A stretch of DNA of 64,000 nucleotides, taken from NCBI GenBank assembly GCA_024281825.1, contig JAMWZY010000001.1, positions 310,001 to 374,000 of the forward strand. The letters are read 5' to 3'. A program made the translations under genes and the position numbers. Below are positions 34,994 through 43,461 of this stretch, one piece after another (within the stretch, counting starts at the first letter, position 1; every line of letters starts with the position of its first letter). The stretch comes from Nitrosomonas sp. Lineage in GTDB: Bacteria; Pseudomonadota; Gammaproteobacteria; Burkholderiales; Nitrosomonadaceae. Under the pieces are notes generated by a model. It did not search any database. It was not told the DNA's origin and saw only the letters and a list, made by a program, of their open reading frames with translations.

Positions 34994-36808
34994 TTACCTG
35001 AAATCCATATCGCCACCCATCAGCCACCAGTGGTTTTTGAGTAATTCGACAGAAGGGCCATCACACCATACACTGGTCGGTATTTTGATACCCGTTGCTT
35101 GTTGGGTTGGATGGGTGCGATCGAAATACTCAGTGAAGTTTTTAGTGATGCGGCAAAATAATCGAGAAGATTTTCTTAAGGTGGCTAGGCGTTTAGCTTG
35201 AGTAATCAACAGTGGGATTTCAGCTAAAGGTGCAATTAGATCGATAATTTCACATTCATCAGCATCGTATCGTAGTATCAAAACACCTCTTGGATGCTGA
35301 GTTATGCGGTTTCTTACTAGGATGATTTGATAGCGTTGGTTGGGATGATAGAGATAGCGCTGTTGAATATAGGGCCAGTCACGTAAGCCAATCACCGAAG
35401 TTTGCATATTGGCGGCCATATTTTGCCAACATTGATTGACAGCTTTGATGTTGGCTTTGGTCGGAAGGTCGAGGAGTTTTAGATGGGTTCGGATAAGTGG
35501 TCGGCGCGATTGCGGTTTCCATGATAGTTCAACTATTTCGCCGACCTCACTATATAACCCCAGTCGCTCAGCGACTTTCATCGCACGCTGGTTTGGGAAG
35601 CCAAAACCGATGAGATAGTGTTTTCCATAACCGATATAATGTTCGAGGAAGGTTGCCGCCATCATATAGAAAGGGCTTTTGCGGCTTAGGGAACTTCTCT
35701 CTTTGGTTTCAACCATGACGTCGCCAATTTGAACGGCGTTTTCATGTTTACCAAAAAACAAAATGCTGCGGCCGATGCCACCGTAATGTGCGATTAGCCT
35801 ATCTTCTCGCCAGATACCCAATGCGCGGCTATTTTCTACAGCGTATTTCCACTGCCATAATTCAGTTGGCATTTCGTGATGGAAGATTCGCCGAAATAAC
35901 TCTTGCATTTGTGAGCGGTGTTCGTTTTCCAAAAAATGTAGGTGCCACTTCGGCATATCCTTCTTGCGGAAATGTAACAGTGCATAACAGCAGTACCCAT
36001 TGCGATATTTTTCACGATGCAGACGGTTGGAATGATCAAGTTGATCGAGCTGTGCAGCACTCACATCAAGATCTTGAATCAAGTTTTGGCGGTGCGTATG
36101 GGTGACTTGTAACCAATAATCGAGAGTAGGAATAGCCATCTGCGACAAATCGCTATGCTCGAGTAATTCAAATCCTAACCTTGTCGCTAGTGCAATGACA
36201 TTATCAATCGAGTGCAGGCTGCTCGGCTCAGTAGCCTGATGTTCAAGCGCGAATTCATCCAAAATGACTAAATCACCCGCTGGTTGAAGTAGATCGAGCG
36301 CTTTATTAAAAATAACCAACGGATCAATATGCTGGGAGGATTCTTGAAACAGAATCACATTGAAGCTTTCGGATTCAGCATTAAAAGTTTCGAGAGAATG
36401 CCGGCTGACTGGAACTTCCGCTCCCAGTGCTTGGTGAATATAGTCGACTTGTATGGTATCGGGTGTGATTGCAAACACATCGTAGCCTTTTTGCCGGAGC
36501 AGCGAAAAGGTTTTACCAAGGCCTATCCCGACTTCTAGGATACGACATGGGGAAGGAGGTAATTTCGATATGAGTAGATCAGTGGAATATTGTTGCGCCT
36601 CTTTCAGGTTGGTTTGGAGATTCTGGAATAAACCATAGTGCAAGTATCCAGCTTCACCTTCTTGCAGTAACAGAGCTTTCGCATAAACATTCAGCGGGAA
36701 AGTCAGTTTTTTGGGGTCTAATGCGGCTGTTGTCGAGTCAGCAGAGTGATTGGCTTGCAAATCGTGTTGTGTGCTAGGGGATGGACGGATACTAACCGGC
36801 ATGATCAT
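34994..36808 (-). CDS. SAM methyltransferase fused to GNAT-like acyltransferase
   Basis: The 604-residue protein joins two enzyme folds. Residues about 60-210 are a class I methyltransferase with motif I ILEVGIGLGKT (90-100) and a following acidic strand (DVFAITPD). Residues about 285-450 look like a GNAT acyltransferase (LWQWKYAVENSRALGIWREDRLIAHYGGIGRSILFFG, then LIGFGFPNQRAMKVAERLGLY, a coenzyme A-loop-like and conserved helix pattern). A third region to residue 604 is less clear and may be a second acyltransferase lobe. The protein may cap or decorate glycan ends. It lies nine bases before wzt in position and on the same strand. Confidence 0.78.
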   Translation of the reverse strand: MIMPVSIRPSPSTQHDLQANHSADSTTAALDPKKLTFPLNVYAKALLLQEGEAGYLHYGLFQNLQTNLKEAQQYSTDLLISKLPPSPCRILEVGIGLGKTFSLLRQKGYDVFAITPDTIQVDYIHQALGAEVPVSRHSLETFNAESESFNVILFQESSQHIDPLVIFNKALDLLQPAGDLVILDEFALEHQATEPSSLHSIDNVIALATRLGFELLEHSDLSQMAIPTLDYWLQVTHTHRQNLIQDLDVSAAQLDQLDHSNRLHREKYRNGYCCYALLHFRKKDMPKWHLHFLENEHRSQMQELFRRIFHHEMPTELWQWKYAVENSRALGIWREDRLIAHYGGIGRSILFFGKHENAVQIGDVMVETKERSSLSRKSPFYMMAATFLEHYIGYGKHYLIGFGFPNQRAMKVAERLGLYSEVGEIVELSWKPQSRRPLIRTHLKLLDLPTKANIKAVNQCWQNMAANMQTSVIGLRDWPYIQQRYLYHPNQRYQIILVRNRITQHPRGVLILRYDADECEIIDLIAPLAEIPLLITQAKRLATLRKSSRLFCRITKNFTEYFDRTHPTQQATGIKIPTSVWCDGPSVELLKNHWWLMGGDMDFR

Positions 36809-36817
36809 GATGAATTG

Positions 36818-38080
36818 CTATTGGTTGTTTGCCCATTGATGAGGGATTGAGAAATACCCTTGCAAGCGTCCTATCTGGTCGATTTGTAAAATATTTGCAC
36901 CCTCCACCAAATCATAGATATGGATGCCGCGCTCGCATAACAAGTATGCATTGATCAAATACTCGCCTTTGAGTAGCGGCAATTGGTTCAAACTGAGCAA
37001 CACTTCCGCAGAACCTGTAGCTGTACGTTGGATAGTAAATTGGTCTTCCCAGGTTGCCGCACTGGTGATGGTGCGTCCATCTTTGGTTTGGATCGTGACT
37101 CCAATCGTTGGGCAAGGCAATGTAGGGTCTGAGGCGAAACTGATATACAGTGTAATGTTAGATTTTTCATGCGTAATCATTCCCTGTTGCGTGGAAAGCG
37201 GGTCGAGTTGCAAGCTGACTTTTTTCAAGTGTGCGCTGCCGGATGGGGTCCTAACAATGGACTTGGGGATTTTAGCATCGATGGTTGGGGTTTCAGTATT
37301 GGAGGCTTTTTCATCCAGGAAGGTTTGGTAGGCCGATACGACTTTGGCTGAATTGCCGTCCATCATAATTTCGCCCTTATCAATCCAGATTGCGCGAGTG
37401 CAGAGTGATTCCACTTGGAATAATGAGTGCGAGCAGAATAAAATGGTTTTACCAGCATCGCGCATTTCCATGATGCGCATGAACGATTTACGCGCAAAAG
37501 CGCCATCTCCAACCGATAATGCCTCATCGATCACCAAAATATCGGGATTGACGCTAATGGCAACCGAAAAAGCTAACCGTACGTACATTCCACTGGAATA
37601 AGTTTTAACAGGTTGATCGATGAAATCACGTACACCGGAAAAATCGATGATGCTTTCAATTTTCTCGCTGATTTCAGTTTGCGTGAGTCCCAAGATAGCG
37701 GCATTCATGTAGATATTTTCGCGTCCTGTAAATTCTGGATTGAAACCAGCACCCAATTCGAGTAAGGCAGCGACACGGCCATTCACAAAAACGCTACCCT
37801 GTGTCGGCATGAGTGTTCCGCAAATTAATTGCAACAGCGTGGATTTACCTGAGCCATTTTGTCCTACGATACCTATCACTTCACCTTTTTGAACGGATAG
37901 ATTAATGTCACGTAAAGCCCATAATTCACGGTAGTAATGGCGAATGCCAAGCCAGCGGTGCGGCCATAAAAATTGTTTAAGTCGGTCTTTCGGATGATTA
38001 TAGAGCGGATAGCACTTGGAAAGCTGCTTTACCGTGATAGCTTCATGTCCACCGAAAGTATTGCTAGAGGACATCGGCAA
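36818..38080 (-). CDS. wzt: ABC transporter ATP-binding protein Wzt with glycan-binding C-domain
   Basis: The 420-residue ATPase energises export of a lipid-linked polysaccharide. The N-terminal 250 residues have Walker A GIVGQNGSGKST (about 73-84), signature YSSGMYVRLAFSVAI and Walker B ILVIDEALSVGD. Residues about 260-420 form a Wzt C-terminal beta-sandwich (KKVSLQLDPLSTQQG, then LYISFASDPTLPCPTIGVTIQT) that in O9a-type systems recognises the capped end of the glycan, so chain termination chemistry is expected. The upstream methyltransferase fusion could provide such a cap. It overlaps the end of wzm by 17 bases. Confidence 0.94.
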   Translation of the reverse strand: MPMSSSNTFGGHEAITVKQLSKCYPLYNHPKDRLKQFLWPHRWLGIRHYYRELWALRDINLSVQKGEVIGIVGQNGSGKSTLLQLICGTLMPTQGSVFVNGRVAALLELGAGFNPEFTGRENIYMNAAILGLTQTEISEKIESIIDFSGVRDFIDQPVKTYSSGMYVRLAFSVAISVNPDILVIDEALSVGDGAFARKSFMRIMEMRDAGKTILFCSHSLFQVESLCTRAIWIDKGEIMMDGNSAKVVSAYQTFLDEKASNTETPTIDAKIPKSIVRTPSGSAHLKKVSLQLDPLSTQQGMITHEKSNITLYISFASDPTLPCPTIGVTIQTKDGRTITSAATWEDQFTIQRTATGSAEVLLSLNQLPLLKGEYLINAYLLCERGIHIYDLVEGANILQIDQIGRLQGYFSIPHQWANNQ

Positions 38081-38930
38081 AACCTTTGCGTGTTTTTTCG
38101 AACCAAATGAAACCTATTTGTGCGACGGCCAAGGCAATTACCGAGTAGATTGCCAAGCCTTTCCAATCAGGGATTTGGCCCAATAAAGTCACTGCGCGCA
38201 ATTGCTCAATAATAAAGCTCAGTGGATTTAAAAATAAATAATCGCGAAGCGATTCCGGCAAAGCTGCTGCGGGATAAAACACAGGGCTCAGAAAAAGTAG
38301 CATGGTCAAAAGTAAACCTATGAACTGCCCGATATCGCGCACAAAAACCCCTGTTGCTGCCAAAAACCACGAAATACCAATTGTCAAAAATACAAATGGC
38401 AAGAGAATAACCGGTATGAGTAATACTGTCCAATGGATGGAATGGTTGGCCAGTAGTAGAGCAAGCAACAATACCGATAAACTGATGACCGCATGAAAAA
38501 GAGTGGAACCAAGATTGACCCAAGCCAGAATTTCTAACGGAAAGATGATTTTCTTCACGTAATTGATGTTCGCCAAAACCAGACCTGGAGCACGCGAAAG
38601 GCATTCAGAAAAAATGTTGTATACGATTAAGCCAGAAAAAAGTAATAGTGCAAAAGAGAGCTTATCATCTTCAAAGCCACTTCCTTGATCTAGGCGTACT
38701 TTAAATACAAAACCAAATACAAACGTATATACCGCCAACATCAAGATGGGATTGATGACTGTCCACATCAATCCGAGGAACGATCCACGGTAGCGGCCTG
38801 CAATTTCCCGTTTGGTTAATTGCAGGATAAGCGTTTTGTGTTTTTTTAAGCTACGAAAGAAAGTAAAAGGCGAAATAAGGGGCAAAGTCAAAGTAGTATG
38901 TACTTGCACAGTAGCAACAAGAATAGTCAA
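38064..38930 (-). CDS. wzm: ABC-2 polysaccharide export permease Wzm
   Basis: The 288-residue ABC-2 permease has the LTKREIAGRYRGSFLGLMWTVINPILMLAVYTFVFG opening of Wzm/KpsM/TagG proteins. Six hydrophobic helices follow, with SGLIVYNIFSECLSR, VLANINYVKKIIFPLEILAW and LLTMLLFLSPVFYPA. With Wzt it moves a completed undecaprenol-linked glycan across the inner membrane. It is first in the cluster and divergent from the RTX/S-layer-like gene, 410 bases away. The N-terminal 20 residues before the first family motif are poorly conserved, and the start could be slightly internal. Confidence 0.94.
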   Translation of the reverse strand: MTILVATVQVHTTLTLPLISPFTFFRSLKKHKTLILQLTKREIAGRYRGSFLGLMWTVINPILMLAVYTFVFGFVFKVRLDQGSGFEDDKLSFALLLFSGLIVYNIFSECLSRAPGLVLANINYVKKIIFPLEILAWVNLGSTLFHAVISLSVLLLALLLANHSIHWTVLLIPVILLPFVFLTIGISWFLAATGVFVRDIGQFIGLLLTMLLFLSPVFYPAAALPESLRDYLFLNPLSFIIEQLRAVTLLGQIPDWKGLAIYSVIALAVAQIGFIWFEKTRKGFADVL

Positions 38931-39340
38931 AATTTGAAAAAAACGAGTTCTAAATTATAGCCGAGATACAAAAGAAGTACCTACATTTGAACTTGAAATT
39001 ACCGGCAGTTTGCAAAAAGGGATAAAAATTGTGGGTAATCTGAGAATAGAGATAAAAATCCCCTTCAAATCGGCTTTTAAATTAGGCCTGAGCACAGGCA
39101 CAATCCTTTTCGTCATTTGTTGTTGTTTTACGACAACTTATGATGCAAACTTTGTTTCTCTGCTTGCAAAGCTTCTTGCTTTTGTGCAGAATGCCAATTA
39201 GCTTGGCTTTATGGCATTCTCCCGTGACAAGCTCTAGTGTTGCTTGCATTAGGAAGATGGAAGGTTAAAAGGGCAAAGTGAATGTCTTGCAAGTGGTTTG
39301 CTAATTTTTGTTTCTTAATTTTTAAATTGAGGGAGCTCTC
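38931..39340. promoter_or_regulatory. Divergent control region between wzm and the S-layer-like gene
   Basis: These 410 bases must contain the promoters of the glycan cluster (minus) and of the S-layer-like gene (plus). A perfect 9-base hairpin, AGAATGCCA (39188-39196) and TGGCATTCT (39212-39220), lies about 120 bases before the gene start, in what may be a long leader. GAGGGAG at 39328-39334 is a strong ribosome binding site for the ATG at 39341. A 63-codon open frame (39010-39201) begins with a rare codon and has no recognisable content, so it is not called as a gene. Confidence 0.5.
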
Positions 39341-41668
39341 ATGGCAACAAACATTACCCCAGAACAACGTGATGAAATTCTAAAAGTTATCGTAGGTTTA
39401 TTCGATGCAGCACCAGGTGGGATCTACTTGAATCAATTTGCGGCGGATGTTCAGAATGGAACGACAAATCTACAATTGGCAAATGCACTTGCAAATGATC
39501 CCGCATTTCTCAACGGAATTTTAGGTGGAAAAGTTACATCGGCTGATAAAGTTGATGTTTTGATGAAACACTATGGATTGATCGCTGATAGTAATTCGGC
39601 TAGTGCAGGTTCACAAGCTAAAGCATATTTTGAGAGCAAATTGGCGGCTGGGCAAAGCATGGGTCAGATCGTAGTGGATGCTGGTAATTACCTCAGTGGC
39701 ACAGTTGCTTCCGAATTTCAAACCACAAAAAATCTGTTTTTAAACAAAGTAGCGGTTGCGGCAAAATTTTCTCTGAACAGCAATGCTACTGATCTCAGTT
39801 CTTTGCAAAACGCGCTGAGCCAAGTTAAAGGTGATCATGCTTATACCGATGCTGAGGCGCAGAAAATTGCGAATGATGCAAGCGCAAATAACTTAGTGCT
39901 GACTACAGCGGCTACTGATATCATCAAAGGTACGGCTGGCAATGATATCGTGAGTGGTGACCCTGCGACTACTATGCAAACTGGAGATCAAGTCGATGGT
40001 GGTTCTGGTTCCGATACATTGAAAGTGCTAGGCACTTTAACGGGGGCGGCAAGCTTACCAGGGGTCATTACAGGTATTGAAACACTACAAATTGCAAAAT
40101 TAGGCGCTGCTGCGCTTGATCTTTCGGCCTATACGAAAGCGACTACAGGGTTAGCAACCATTGAAGTTTCTGATGCCGCTCTGTTTAACAACACTATTAC
40201 AACCACTGCTGGACAATCTCTGAGTTTGGCTACTGCAAGTGGGGTGGCGACGGCTGGTGCAGTGACCTGGGCAGGTTCGGCTACAGATACCAGTTTGAAC
40301 CTGACACTGAATGGTTATCAAGGCAAAGCAACAGTTCCTGCAAACTTGACTGTGACGGGTGCTGCAGCAACGGCATTGAATATTAATTCAATCGGTGCTG
40401 ATAATAAAATTGGTACATTAACAGGACCTGCGACTGCTACAAGTCATGTTATTACAGGTGACAAGGCATTTTCTTATGCAACTAGCGCACTTACTTTAGA
40501 CGCAATTAATGCCAGTGCTGCAACTGCAGACGTTAATGTCAACACATCAGCTGCGTTGACTAAAGCTGGTTTTGCTTTCACAGGTGGATCAGGCAACGAT
40601 ACTATCAAGTTAATTAATGACGCATTTGGTACTTTAACGGCTGGCACTCAATTGGATGGTGGTGCTGGCACAGATAAGCTCGGTATATTAGATACTGCTT
40701 TAACCGCAGGTGAAGCCGCCAAAATTAATGCAGCTAAAAACTTTGAAAGCTTGAGTTTGAATGCGGGAATTACGGTAGATGCAAGTGCTGTGTCGAATTT
40801 TAAAACATTTGATGTCGATACAACAACAGCATCAACTATCAATAATATGGCAACGGGTACTACGGTTAATGTGGGCGTTGGTGCAACTGCCGCATTTGTC
40901 CAAGCTGGACTGACAGTAGCCGGTGCGGTAGGTATAACGGATGTGACAGTTAATCTGGGTGGTGCAAGCGATACCGTTGCTCACACTATTGCCGATTTGG
41001 GTGTGACTGGTTTGACGAATGTTAAAATTTCTTCGAATGGTACTGTCGCAAACGTAATTACTCTTTTAGACAATAGCGATAATTCAACCATAACGTTGTC
41101 TGGCGCGGCTGATCTAACAATGGCTATTAATGCAGCTGCGGCTACAGGTAGCCAGATTGATGCCAGTGCGATGACAGGTAAGGCAACACTGACGGGTAGT
41201 GATGCTGGAGATATCATCAAAGGAGGCGGTAAAGATGATACCATTACCGGCGGTAAAGGCTCGGATGTTATGACTGGCGGTGCAGGTGCGGACAAATTCA
41301 GTTTTGGTTCTGCAGCAGCGGCAGCAACCAGTGGTACCGTACTGGGAAATTTTGATAAGATCACCGATTTTGTTGCAGGTACCGATAAATTGCAATTTAG
41401 TACTGTTGATGTCGTATCTGGGCAGCAAACAGCCGTGCAATCAGCCGTCACCGCTTTGGCAGCCGGTTCTACCGCAGCGCAAATTGCTACAGCTATGGCA
41501 ACTGCAAATACAACTAACTTGGGTGTTTCATTTGCTGTGTATGAAGGAAATACCTACGTGTATTATGAAACAACAGGTGCGGGTACTGGGGTTCCGGCAG
41601 GTGATGTGTTTATTCAGTTGACCGGTGTCACCACGTTGCCTACATTTGCAGCCGATGTTGTGGCGTAA
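39341..41668 (+). CDS. RTX-containing S-layer-like protein, probable type I secretion cargo
   Basis: The 775-residue protein is rich in Ala, Thr, Gly, Asn and Asp. I see no Cys, and there is no N-terminal signal peptide, as expected for type I cargo. The first 150 residues form a helical domain (ITPEQRDEILKVIVGLFDAAPG onward) that may anchor it. RTX-type calcium motifs occur as GTAGNDIVSGD (about 198), GGSGNDTIK (about 411) and a block near 620-655 (KGGGKDDTITGG, KGSDVMTGG, AGADKFSFG). The C-terminal 50 residues (VYEGNTYVYYETT, then FIQLTGVTTLPTFAADVVA) resemble the end of Caulobacter RsaA and fit a secretion signal. With a T1SS operon and an ABC-dependent glycan cluster beside it, an S-layer role is the best inference. 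The long Thr/Ala beta-repeat middle also fits an adhesin. Confidence 0.82.
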   Translation: MATNITPEQRDEILKVIVGLFDAAPGGIYLNQFAADVQNGTTNLQLANALANDPAFLNGILGGKVTSADKVDVLMKHYGLIADSNSASAGSQAKAYFESKLAAGQSMGQIVVDAGNYLSGTVASEFQTTKNLFLNKVAVAAKFSLNSNATDLSSLQNALSQVKGDHAYTDAEAQKIANDASANNLVLTTAATDIIKGTAGNDIVSGDPATTMQTGDQVDGGSGSDTLKVLGTLTGAASLPGVITGIETLQIAKLGAAALDLSAYTKATTGLATIEVSDAALFNNTITTTAGQSLSLATASGVATAGAVTWAGSATDTSLNLTLNGYQGKATVPANLTVTGAAATALNINSIGADNKIGTLTGPATATSHVITGDKAFSYATSALTLDAINASAATADVNVNTSAALTKAGFAFTGGSGNDTIKLINDAFGTLTAGTQLDGGAGTDKLGILDTALTAGEAAKINAAKNFESLSLNAGITVDASAVSNFKTFDVDTTTASTINNMATGTTVNVGVGATAAFVQAGLTVAGAVGITDVTVNLGGASDTVAHTIADLGVTGLTNVKISSNGTVANVITLLDNSDNSTITLSGAADLTMAINAAAATGSQIDASAMTGKATLTGSDAGDIIKGGGKDDTITGGKGSDVMTGGAGADKFSFGSAAAAATSGTVLGNFDKITDFVAGTDKLQFSTVDVVSGQQTAVQSAVTALAAGSTAAQIATAMATANTTNLGVSFAVYEGNTYVYYETTGAGTGVPAGDVFIQLTGVTTLPTFAADVVA

Positions 41669-42073
41669 TCAGCGTATATATAGGAAAAGAGTATTAAAGT
41701 TTCGTTGGATGGTGTTATCGATTGGTTAGCATAGATAGATATTCTCCATACTAGGAAATTAGAAATTACAACCCCCTCTGTTTATTCAAATAAGCAGAGG
41801 GGGTTTGTTTTTGTAAAGACATTGATACGAAAATAAACTTGATTTTTGAATGTGGCGTGAAAACGGTTAGCAATCGCTATCCACCCCGGGATAACCACTT
41901 AATCTTGTGTAGATGTGAACCTATGCGCAAAACCCTACTATAAACTCTTTTGATATCCTTCTATCTGCGGCATTTTACAGAAAACGCTGGCCTCATCTTT
42001 TTAAACTTATTTTAGTGAAGTGAAGTTCAATGTTACAAGTTTGTTGCTATCAATCGGTACTTATCTTAAAGTG
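41669..42073. other. Intergenic region between S-layer-like gene and pyrF
   Basis: This 405-base stretch between convergent genes contains a strong terminator (41770-41815, listed separately). The remainder, to the pyrF stop at 42074, shows no open frame of note and no repeat. Confidence 0.5.
41770..41815 (+). terminator. Strong intrinsic terminator of the S-layer-like gene
   Basis: AACCCCCTCTG (41770-41780) pairs with CAGAGGGGGTT (41795-41805), and the stem is extended inward by TTATT/AATAA. A T-rich run (TTGTTTTTG) follows. It lies about 100 bases after the stop codon and would release a very abundant transcript. It may also help stop the convergent pyrF operon. Confidence 0.88.
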
Positions 42074-42766
42074 TCAACTAGATTCTAGTGATTGGTGGAT
42101 GTCGTGAAGTGCTTGATAGGGGTTTCTCGCTTGTGTAATGGGTCGACCTATCACTAAATAATGAGCGCCATCTCGGATTGCTTGTTGTGGGGTTGCTGTT
42201 CGTTTTTGATCATGTGATTCACCATCCACCAACCGGATACCGGGAGTCACCAGGCAAAAATCAACGCCTAATTCCCTGCGCAACAAGGCTGTTTCTTGCG
42301 CAGAACAAACCACTCCATTCAATCCACAGCTTTGTGTTAAGCTGGCTAACCGTAATACTATCTCTTGCGGTGGTACTGAATAGCCGATTTCAGCAAGATC
42401 CTGATCGTCCATACTGGTGAGTACGGTCACCGCAATTAACCGGGTAGAAGAATTTGAAACAGCTTCTCGTGCGGCCATCAGCATCCTTCTTCCACCCGAT
42501 GCATGCACGTTGATCATCCAAGCGCCGAGATTGCAAGCAGCCTTGCAGGCTTTTGCAACAGTCGCAGGAATATCGTGGAATTTTAAATCTAGGAAAATCT
42601 CGTACCCATCGTGGGTAAGCTTTTCGATGATCGAAGGACCTGCCGCAGTAAATAATTCCTTGCCGATTTTTAATCGACATAATTGCGGCGATAATTTCTC
42701 TGAAAGGTCAAGGGCGCTTTCCGCATTATCAAAATCTAATGCAACGATAATACGGGATTCGCTCAC
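42074..42766 (-). CDS. pyrF: Orotidine 5'-phosphate decarboxylase
   Basis: PyrF converts OMP to UMP, the last step of de novo pyrimidine synthesis. The 230-residue TIM barrel shows IVALDFDNAESAL, LKIGKELFTAAGP, the catalytic DLKFHDIPATVAKA (Asp-Lys-His-Asp charge network), MINVHASGG, LIAVTVLTSM, VTPGIRL and HYLVIGRPITQA. Full length and intact. It lies 29 bases after lapA on the same strand; in E. coli lapB lies between these genes, but not here. It is the last gene of the aroA-cmk-rpsA-ihfB-lapA-pyrF set. Confidence 0.97.
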   Translation of the reverse strand: MSESRIIVALDFDNAESALDLSEKLSPQLCRLKIGKELFTAAGPSIIEKLTHDGYEIFLDLKFHDIPATVAKACKAACNLGAWMINVHASGGRRMLMAAREAVSNSSTRLIAVTVLTSMDDQDLAEIGYSVPPQEIVLRLASLTQSCGLNGVVCSAQETALLRRELGVDFCLVTPGIRLVDGESHDQKRTATPQQAIRDGAHYLVIGRPITQARNPYQALHDIHQSLESS

Positions 42767-42795
42767 GTCAAAGGTTTAATGGCAAAGATAGCGCG

Positions 42796-43005
42796 CTATT
42801 TTTCTGAACGGAAACGGCAATGCGTAAATATGACGGTGATAAAAATACCCAGTGCGAAAAAAACTAACATGACAGCGCTCAAGGGCAGTTCAATCGATTT
42901 GTCCAGATAATATTGCAGTACAACAGGCTGAAAATTTTGCGAAGCAAAAACAGCCAGTATTGCGAAAACTGAAATTCGTAGAAACCATATAATCATTTTC
43001 ATCAT
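42796..43005 (-). CDS. lapA: LapA domain (DUF1049) inner-membrane protein
   Basis: The 69-residue protein has two hydrophobic helices (IIWFLRISVFAILAVFASQN and LPLSAVMLVFFALGIFITVIF) separated by QPVVLQYYLDKSIELPL, the standard LapA/YciS layout. LapA works with LapB in control of lipopolysaccharide assembly in E. coli. It sits between ihfB and pyrF as in many proteobacteria. The partner lapB is missing at this position. The C-terminal tail after the second helix is only eight residues, shorter than in E. coli LapA. Confidence 0.85.
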   Translation of the reverse strand: MMKMIIWFLRISVFAILAVFASQNFQPVVLQYYLDKSIELPLSAVMLVFFALGIFITVIFTHCRFRSEK

Positions 43006-43159
43006 AACGATATTTATCCATTAATGTAGTAATGTACTCATGCTTTTTATGACTTATTTTCACATGATTTTTAATGTAGCCGTTGATTGGCTGAATCAAT
43101 CTGCATAAACGTCCATCGTTGAGCAATGCTAGCTAAAATAAGTCCTGACCAGGAGCCGA

Positions 43160-43450
43160 CTATTTCTTTTCCTTGTAGTCGACTCGTTCACGCATTTCCT
43201 TCCCGGCTTTAAAATGAGGTACATATTTTTCAGGCACTTTCACTTTATCACCGGATTTCGGGTTTCGCCCAACGCGAGGTGGGCGGTAATTTAAATCAAA
43301 GCTGCCAAATCCCCGAATTTCAATGCGCTGCCCTTTAGCTAGGCTTTTGGACATGGCATCAATAATCGTCTTAACGGAAAGCTCGGCATCTTTTGCGACT
43401 AATTGCGGAAAACGGGCAGCAAGATGCGCAATTAATTCAGATTTCGTCAT
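43160..43450 (-). CDS. ihfB: Integration host factor subunit beta
   Basis: The 96-residue IhfB of the HU/IHF family bends DNA as a heterodimer with IhfA. It has [27 protein letters not shown], the arm-base motif [27 protein letters not shown] (with the intercalating Pro of the beta-arm) and the C-terminal [12 protein letters not shown]. It follows rpsA by 11 bases, the conserved rpsA-ihfB pairing. Length and residues are normal. Confidence 0.96.
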   Translation of the reverse strand: MTKSELIAHLAARFPQLVAKDAELSVKTIIDAMSKSLAKGQRIEIRGFGSFDLNYRPPRVGRNPKSGDKVKVPEKYVPHFKAGKEMRERVDYKEKK

Positions 43451-43461
43451 GAATTTTTTCC

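Noticed and set aside
39010-39201. 63-codon open frame with one hydrophobic segment upstream of the S-layer-like gene
   Set aside because: It starts with a rare codon without a ribosome binding site, has no family-like content and lies in a control region.
39900-41280. Tandem DNA repeats in the S-layer-like gene
   Set aside because: The protein is repetitive in composition, but no exact tandem DNA unit was found; it reflects Thr/Ala-rich beta segments and scattered RTX motifs.
40981-41451. 156-codon open frame opposite the S-layer-like gene
   Set aside because: It is an antisense shadow of a repetitive Ala/Thr/Gly coding sequence; its Pro/Val/Ala repeats follow from that composition.
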